Below, piece after piece: positions 59,108-64,000 of a DNA stretch of 64,000 nucleotides (the first letter of the stretch is position 1; the number at the start of each line of letters is the position of its first letter). The translations under genes were made by a program, and so were the position numbers. Below the pieces are notes generated by a model, which did no database searches, had not been told where the DNA came from, and saw only the letters and a list, made by a program, of their open reading frames with translations. Source of the stretch: Selaginella moellendorffii (taxonomy: Eukaryota > Streptophyta > Lycopodiopsida > Selaginellales > Selaginellaceae); NCBI RefSeq assembly GCF_000143415.4, contig NW_003314318.1, forward strand, positions 67,676 to 131,675. The letters run 5' to 3'.

Positions 59108-60684
59108 ATGGATCTTCTCTCCCTCCCAAGTTTGAGTGCCTTAGTGCTGCTTGCTGCAGCTCTCTGGTTTTCTTCTACTAGAAGAAGAAATCCTCCAGGA
59201 AATCTCCCTCCAGGACCACTCAACTTGCCAGTCATTGGCTGTCTCCACAAGCTCGGCTCGCTCCCTCACATTTCACTCCACAAACTCTCCAAGAGATACG
59301 GCGATGTGATGCACTTGAAGCTCGGCAGCGTGTCCACAGTCATAATCAGCTCCGAGAGAGCTGCCAGAGAGATTTTCAAGCGCCATGGTCTCGAGTTTGC
59401 CTCCAGAGCTCCACTGATCTGCGGGAAATACTTTGAAAACGACTACAGTGGTCTAGTTTTCAGCCAATACACTCCGGAAGTGAAGCTCTACAGGAAGCTC
59501 ATCAACACTCACTTGCTCTCCCCGACCAAGCTCAAAGTTTACGATGGAATCCGTCGCGAGGAGCAGTGCCGTCTCGCTCGATCTCTCAGTTACGAGCGAG
59601 GGAATCCGGTCCTCCTGCGGCAAAAGCTCCACAACATGAACATGAACGTGATAACTTACATGCTATTCGGGAAGCGCTTCTGTGGACACCACAAGAACAC
59701 TGCGAATGTCGACGAGTTCCTACGACGAATGTGCAAGCGATCGTGGAGACGGTTAGGCTGGCTGGAGTTTTCAATGTGAGCGATTACATCCCTGGAATTC
59801 GCTGGCTGGACGTCCAAGGCCTGGAGAAGAAATACAAGCAGCTCATGGACCGGATAAACAGGCACCTCTTGTCGATCTTACGAGACCGGCAAGGGGATCC
59901 TCCGGTTTTCACCAGCGACGAGCCCATGGCTTTCATCGACGTGCTCATCTCGATGGGAGAGAAGCTCTCAGACACCACCAAAATCACACTTCTGCTCGTA
60001 AGTTTCTCTTGGTCAAAGTTGTTCTTCTTTAACGCTGGATGAATCCCACAGGACATTTTGCTGGGTGCTGTGGATACTTCGGCTCTCTCGCTGGAATGGG
60101 CCATGGCCGAGCTTCTCCGGCATCCAGCCGAATTCTCGAGAGCTCGGAGCCAGATTGATGCAATTGTCGGCAAAGAAAAGCTTGTGGACGAGTCGGACAT
60201 CGCAAAGCTTCCATACGTCGAGGCCATAGCCAAGGAAACAATGAGGCTCCGGTCAGTGGCTCCGCTAGCTCTTCCCAAGATCGTCCAAGGAGGCCCAATC
60301 GAGCTCGATGGCTACACCCTCCTGGACGGGACTGTGATCTACATCAGTAGCTACTCGATCGGTCTGGACGAGAGGTTTTGGAAAGATCCTCTTGAGTTTC
60401 GGCCGCAGCGTTTCATCGACTTGCCAGACATCGATGTCTTTGGCCAAAATTTCAACTTACTTCCGTTTGGAACAGGGAGGAGAGTTTGTCCCGGTGCAAA
60501 GCTTGGATTTGATGCTGTCCAGATGGGTATTGCAACGCTCGTTCAAGGATTTGACTGGAAGCTGGATGGAGATCTTGATGATCCGGCAAAGCTGAACATG
60601 GATCAAACATTTGGACTGGTTTGTCAAAAGAGTCAACCTCTTGTGGCTATCCCAATCCCGAGGCTGGATTCTCACGTTTACTAG
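59108..60684 (+). pseudogene. A-type cytochrome P450, copy 4, frameshifted in exon 1
   Basis: Exons are 59108-59997 and 60052-60684. The sequence is complete from anchor to C terminus, and exon 2 is open with a normal heme loop. An 11-bp insertion (59720-59730) after the codons for NVDEF shifts the frame to a stop at 59777-59779, leaving 223 residues without I-helix or heme loop. The other three copies lack the insertion. An alternative is a sequencing or assembly error, though 11 inserted bases make that less likely than a one-base slip. Confidence 0.88.
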
Positions 60685-61043
60685 AAACATTAGCTCATAC
60701 CAGCTTGTTTCTTCCATAAAGTTTGCTTCCTCTCCAGGAAACTATCATAATTTCGGGTGTGACGCTCGAAGAACTATCATGATTCAACCATTTGGTTTTC
60801 TAGCCTTTTAATGATACAACTGATCAATATAACAATGTATCAATTCATGTGGAAGAAAAGTAATCTAAAAACGTCTATCCAGGATCAGTTGTGGAGGTAA
60901 GAGTTTATCCTAGTTTAGATGGTGGATGTGGAAATAGATATTTTCTAGAAATGGTGGAAGTGGATATAGAAAGATATTGCATGAAATGGTCACCTCCCAA
61001 ATAGGCGACCAAAGAAACTCGTGGAAGAGTTTGATTCCAAGCA

Positions 61044-61678
61044 CTACCGCCCGAGCTTATCTTTGGAGCGTGGCTCTTTCGATGTGTCCTTGCCACAAAC
61101 TTTGCATCGCTTGTCCACCCATCCAGTTTCAACGTACGCACCCTTCACTGATTGATCACGCAATACCTTGGCATGAGGACGAAAATGAAAAGACCCGAGG
61201 AGAAAAAAACACTCAAATAAGAAAGGGACTTGTAAATACCATCGATTGATTCTTTGAAGAAATCCTTGTAGGTGCCACCGATCTTCCGCCTCAGAGCTGC
61301 GTACTGCAAAAGTCAAGAAGGGAGAGATGAGAAATTCGCACGCATTGGATGTTTTTTCTCAAAGATGTTTTTTCGTACTTGCTCTCGGGACATTTTCTCG
61401 CCCGACTTTGTAGCCTGACGAGCCTCGTCGATCAAATCAGCGTCCCTCTCCGACCTTGCCTGAGAGAAATCCAGCGCGTCGGTGATGCTAGTCAGAAGCG
61501 ATGTCTTCTCCTGCTTCTGTTCACTCCCCTCGCCGGGAGGAGTTTCATCCTTTCTATCCTGTGCCAGAAGAAATATACTAACTTTTTTGTGGGGGCTGTG
61601 ATTAACTTCCCACTGCTGCTGCTTGATCGATCTGCCAAGAAAACTCCCCTTTGTTGCTGCAACCGAAGCTGCCGCCAT
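61044..61678 (-). pseudogene. Gene X copy 4, C-terminally truncated
   Basis: Exons are 61678-61379, 61303-61240 and 61147-61044. It has the same 12-nt deletion and premature TAG (61046-61044) as copy 3, giving 155 residues. This shared lesion supports a recent common origin of units 3 and 4. Confidence 0.7.
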
Positions 61679-62983
61679 TAGCAACAAGAAAAAACGAAAA
61701 AAGAAGATGACCAACTTTGAAAGAATCGGACTGGCTTAACATAATAATAAAAAAGATATAGATAAAATACATTAACATAACAAATAACCACAAATATTAG
61801 AATATTCATGCATCCTGGGAATATCTATTCCACATAGATGTATATATTGAATCGAAAACGTGTAATTGTTTTTTAAGTTATCATCTCCATTTTATTAATT
61901 AAACAAATTTATTGATTGATTGATAGTTTGCACATACAGCCAAGAAAGGAGCCGTGATCAGGAGGAAGACAAGATGCAGCTTAAGTTTACACATACAGCC
62001 AGGAAGGGAGCCGTGCTCAGGCGGAAGACATGATGTGACTTAACTTGCATTTGCATCCAGTTTCATGCTTGACTACACAACTATCAAAACAATATATAGA
62101 TAGATAGCATGATTTGGAGTGTCTTAAGCATGCTAGAGTTGGGGCTTTGGAAATGCCTCAATATCGATATCAATGTCCAACATTTTACTTCTTGAAAGCA
62201 AAATTGGCTTTGTGCTCAAAGTGGTGAAGTTTTATGGAAATGATAATTAAAATCAACTTGCAATGATGGTGGGTTGGTAGAAAAAAATTTGCCCATGAGG
62301 AACTTTATAAATTAGCTGGCAGATATGAAAGAATCAATAATCCCATATGATAAATAGATCCATGGTTTGCAGCAAACTTGTTAGGTGCTAGAATCATACA
62401 AGTTGGTCAGGAGCACTGATGCTGGATTTGCATGACGATTATTATTAACACTATTTAGAGTGTTAAAATTTTAAGAATGTAAGAAGAATTTTTATTTTAA
62501 GTTGTTCTGAGCTTAAGCAGTGGAAATGCTAGCTAAGCTCAGTACATTTTTTTCATTGTCCTGAGCTAAAGCTGGGGTGTTAGCTAAAGTTTGGTTTTCT
62601 ACAGCAACAACTATGCTGTTTTTTAGGGCTGTAAATGCAGGAATAATAAAACATTATTATTATTTTATAATTTACACCAACAATTTCCTTCTCATTCCAT
62701 CTAGATAAATTTTTTTTTCTGAGTTCCTGGCAGTGTCATGAGGAAAGGTATGGTAAATTTGGCCTATATGTTTATTTTTTTGACAAAGATACTTTTATAG
62801 TAACTTTTCTTTTAAAGTTAAATAGAATAGAGCAGAAAAGTACAACAAACTTTTTCCTTTGAGATGATAGCTGGTTTTGAATTTTGATTTAGAAGACATT
62901 GTTCTTAAATTACTCACGGCACTTTTATCCTTGAGAACCAACATCCAGCTCCAAGTTATTATAGGAAGTTACAAGACAATCGT
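61679..62983. other. Spacer between gene X and the 8-Cys gene, unit 4
   Basis: It is nearly identical to 38371-39672, including the tandem repeat at 61925-62043. No gene is seen. Confidence 0.6.
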
Positions 62984-63346
62984 CTATGCCATATCACACC
63001 CATAGTCAACATTCTTGAAATTGCGCTGGAGCACACACTCCTCAAAGTCCCCAGCATCGTTTCTGAACTGGAGCCTCAGAGGCTCGATCCGCCAGTCGAT
63101 GCTCAGCCTCCCGCCCTTGCAAACTTCCTTAAACTCCTGGAACTTCTTCGAGTTCCCGCAGTGCACGGGAGTGGTCTGGCCTCCCGTGCAGCCGTGAACT
63201 CCCTCCACCGATATCCCACACACTGGAATCTGGCACGAGCTCCTCCCACACCCGCTCGATAGCTCCCCATCCTTGAGCAAAACGGTGCCTGCATCCGAGC
63301 AGCCAAGCAGCAACGCCAGGATCCACAAGCAGGTCATCACCTTCAT
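62984..63346 (-). CDS. Small secreted 8-cysteine protein, unit 4 copy
   Basis: It encodes 120 residues differing from the unit 3 copy at one visible residue near the C terminus (NVDYGC instead of NADYGC). The signal peptide and all eight Cys are kept. The TATA box is at 63422-63428. Upstream in-frame ATGs at 63358 and 63355 are alternative starts. Confidence 0.78.
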   Translation of the reverse strand: MKVMTCLWILALLLGCSDAGTVLLKDGELSSGCGRSSCQIPVCGISVEGVHGCTGGQTTPVHCGNSKKFQEFKEVCKGGRLSIDWRIEPLRLQFRNDAGDFEECVLQRNFKNVDYGCDMA

Positions 63347-63848
63347 CGTCCTCATCATTCTAAGTTTTGATTGGATCTTAGAATGTTGTTTGTTATGATA
63401 AGCTGGAATGGAATCGTTGGAATTTATAGGCAAAAGCGTCCATACATTTCACAACGCGTGGTCCTTGACGTGACTGACCTCTCTGAACTACACGTTGGGA
63501 TGCTAATAGACCAAAATGGTGTGCAGTCTTGCTTGACTTCGCTATAACGGACGAGGCCTTTTTGCGACGTGGTGAGATGACGTTTTTGACCCCATTAGAA
63601 CGAGTATTAGCGACTGAAAGTTCTAATCGTTCGAAATCCTTGTCTAAGTTCTCCGTGGCGAGGAATCGTGGCCTCCAAGAACTAGCATCAAAGACGTTTT
63701 GGTGTTAACTTTCAAGCCCGTTGACCTTCATTGACTACGACCATTGACTAAAATTTACTTAACAATTACATAGTTTTATCTTATATGATTATTTCAAACA
63801 AGCCCTAATATCCTTCTAGGGCATTGCAACTAAAATTCCTCTGGCGCG

Positions 63849-64000
63849 ATGCTCGACTTCGCGATCCGCTATGCGTTGGCCATCGCACTGGTCTTCTCCT
63901 GCATAGCTCTCGGTAATTCGCCATTACATTTGGATCGATCCATTACCCCAATCTCTTTCAGGATGGTTCGTGGCGTGGAAGCTGCTGCTCGTTCACATTC
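63849..64000 (+). CDS. SMIM13-like small membrane protein, unit 4 copy, cut by window end
   Basis: Exon 1 is 63849-63912. Exon 2 starts at 63962 and runs off the window. What is visible matches unit 3. An AP3B copy is expected just beyond the edge. Confidence 0.7.
   Translation, partial: MLDFAIRYALAIALVFSCIALGNSPLHLDRSITPISFRMVRGVEAAARSH

Overview
This window looks like nuclear DNA of a land plant, most likely a lycophyte such as Selaginella. The reasons are short GT-AG introns (about 50-110 nt), compact genes at the left end, plant-type families (class II trehalose-phosphate synthase, CAD1/NSL1-type MACPF protein, PLAC8 protein, A-type cytochrome P450, AP-3 beta adaptin) and LTR retrotransposons. 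The species is inferred from gene content and style and was not checked against a database.

Layout. Positions 1-10,100 hold four ordinary, well-formed genes: a class II TPS (191-2967, minus), a MACPF protein (5354-7530, minus), a PLAC8 membrane protein (7916-9616, plus) and an organellar-type ribosomal protein uS17 (9669-10078, minus). From about 9.65 kb to the right edge the window is a decaying tandem array. The ancestral unit reads uS17(-), AT-rich spacer, P450(+), small plastid-like protein 'X'(-), 8-Cys secreted protein(-), SMIM13-like membrane protein(+), AP-3 beta adaptin(+). Unit 1 is 9.65-16.84 kb, unit 2 is 17.13-26.85 kb, unit 3 is 27.13-43.35 kb, and unit 4 runs from 43.65 kb past the window end. 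Each unit is damaged differently: a 3.6-kb deletion and a 197-bp inversion in unit 1; a dead uS17 copy and a 652-bp deletion inside AP3B in unit 2; a P450 beheaded with filler DNA in unit 3; and an 11-bp frameshift in the P450 of unit 4. P450 copies 1 and 2 look intact. The 8-Cys gene is intact in units 2, 3 and 4. The SMIM13-like gene is intact in units 2 and 3 and is cut by the window edge in unit 4. Gene X is complete only in unit 2.

The spacers of units 3 and 4 contain the same LTR-retrotransposon insertion: minus orientation, about 1.1-kb LTRs, the same 5-bp target duplication GTAAT, and roughly 5 kb of internal sequence with no recognisable gag or pol. The insertion therefore predates the duplication that made unit 4. 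In unit 4 only, a second related element in plus orientation (50222-56799), with a visible primer-binding site and polypurine tract, is nested inside the first and is followed by a deletion. A 110-base N gap in unit 3 has an exact 110-base counterpart in unit 4.

Functionally, the left genes cover sugar signalling, immunity or cell-death control, a membrane protein and organelle translation. The amplified cassette pairs an ER P450 with a small secreted cysteine-rich protein whose upstream region carries TTGAC (W-box) cores. Co-amplification does not prove a shared pathway. No CRISPR array, rRNA or tRNA gene was seen.
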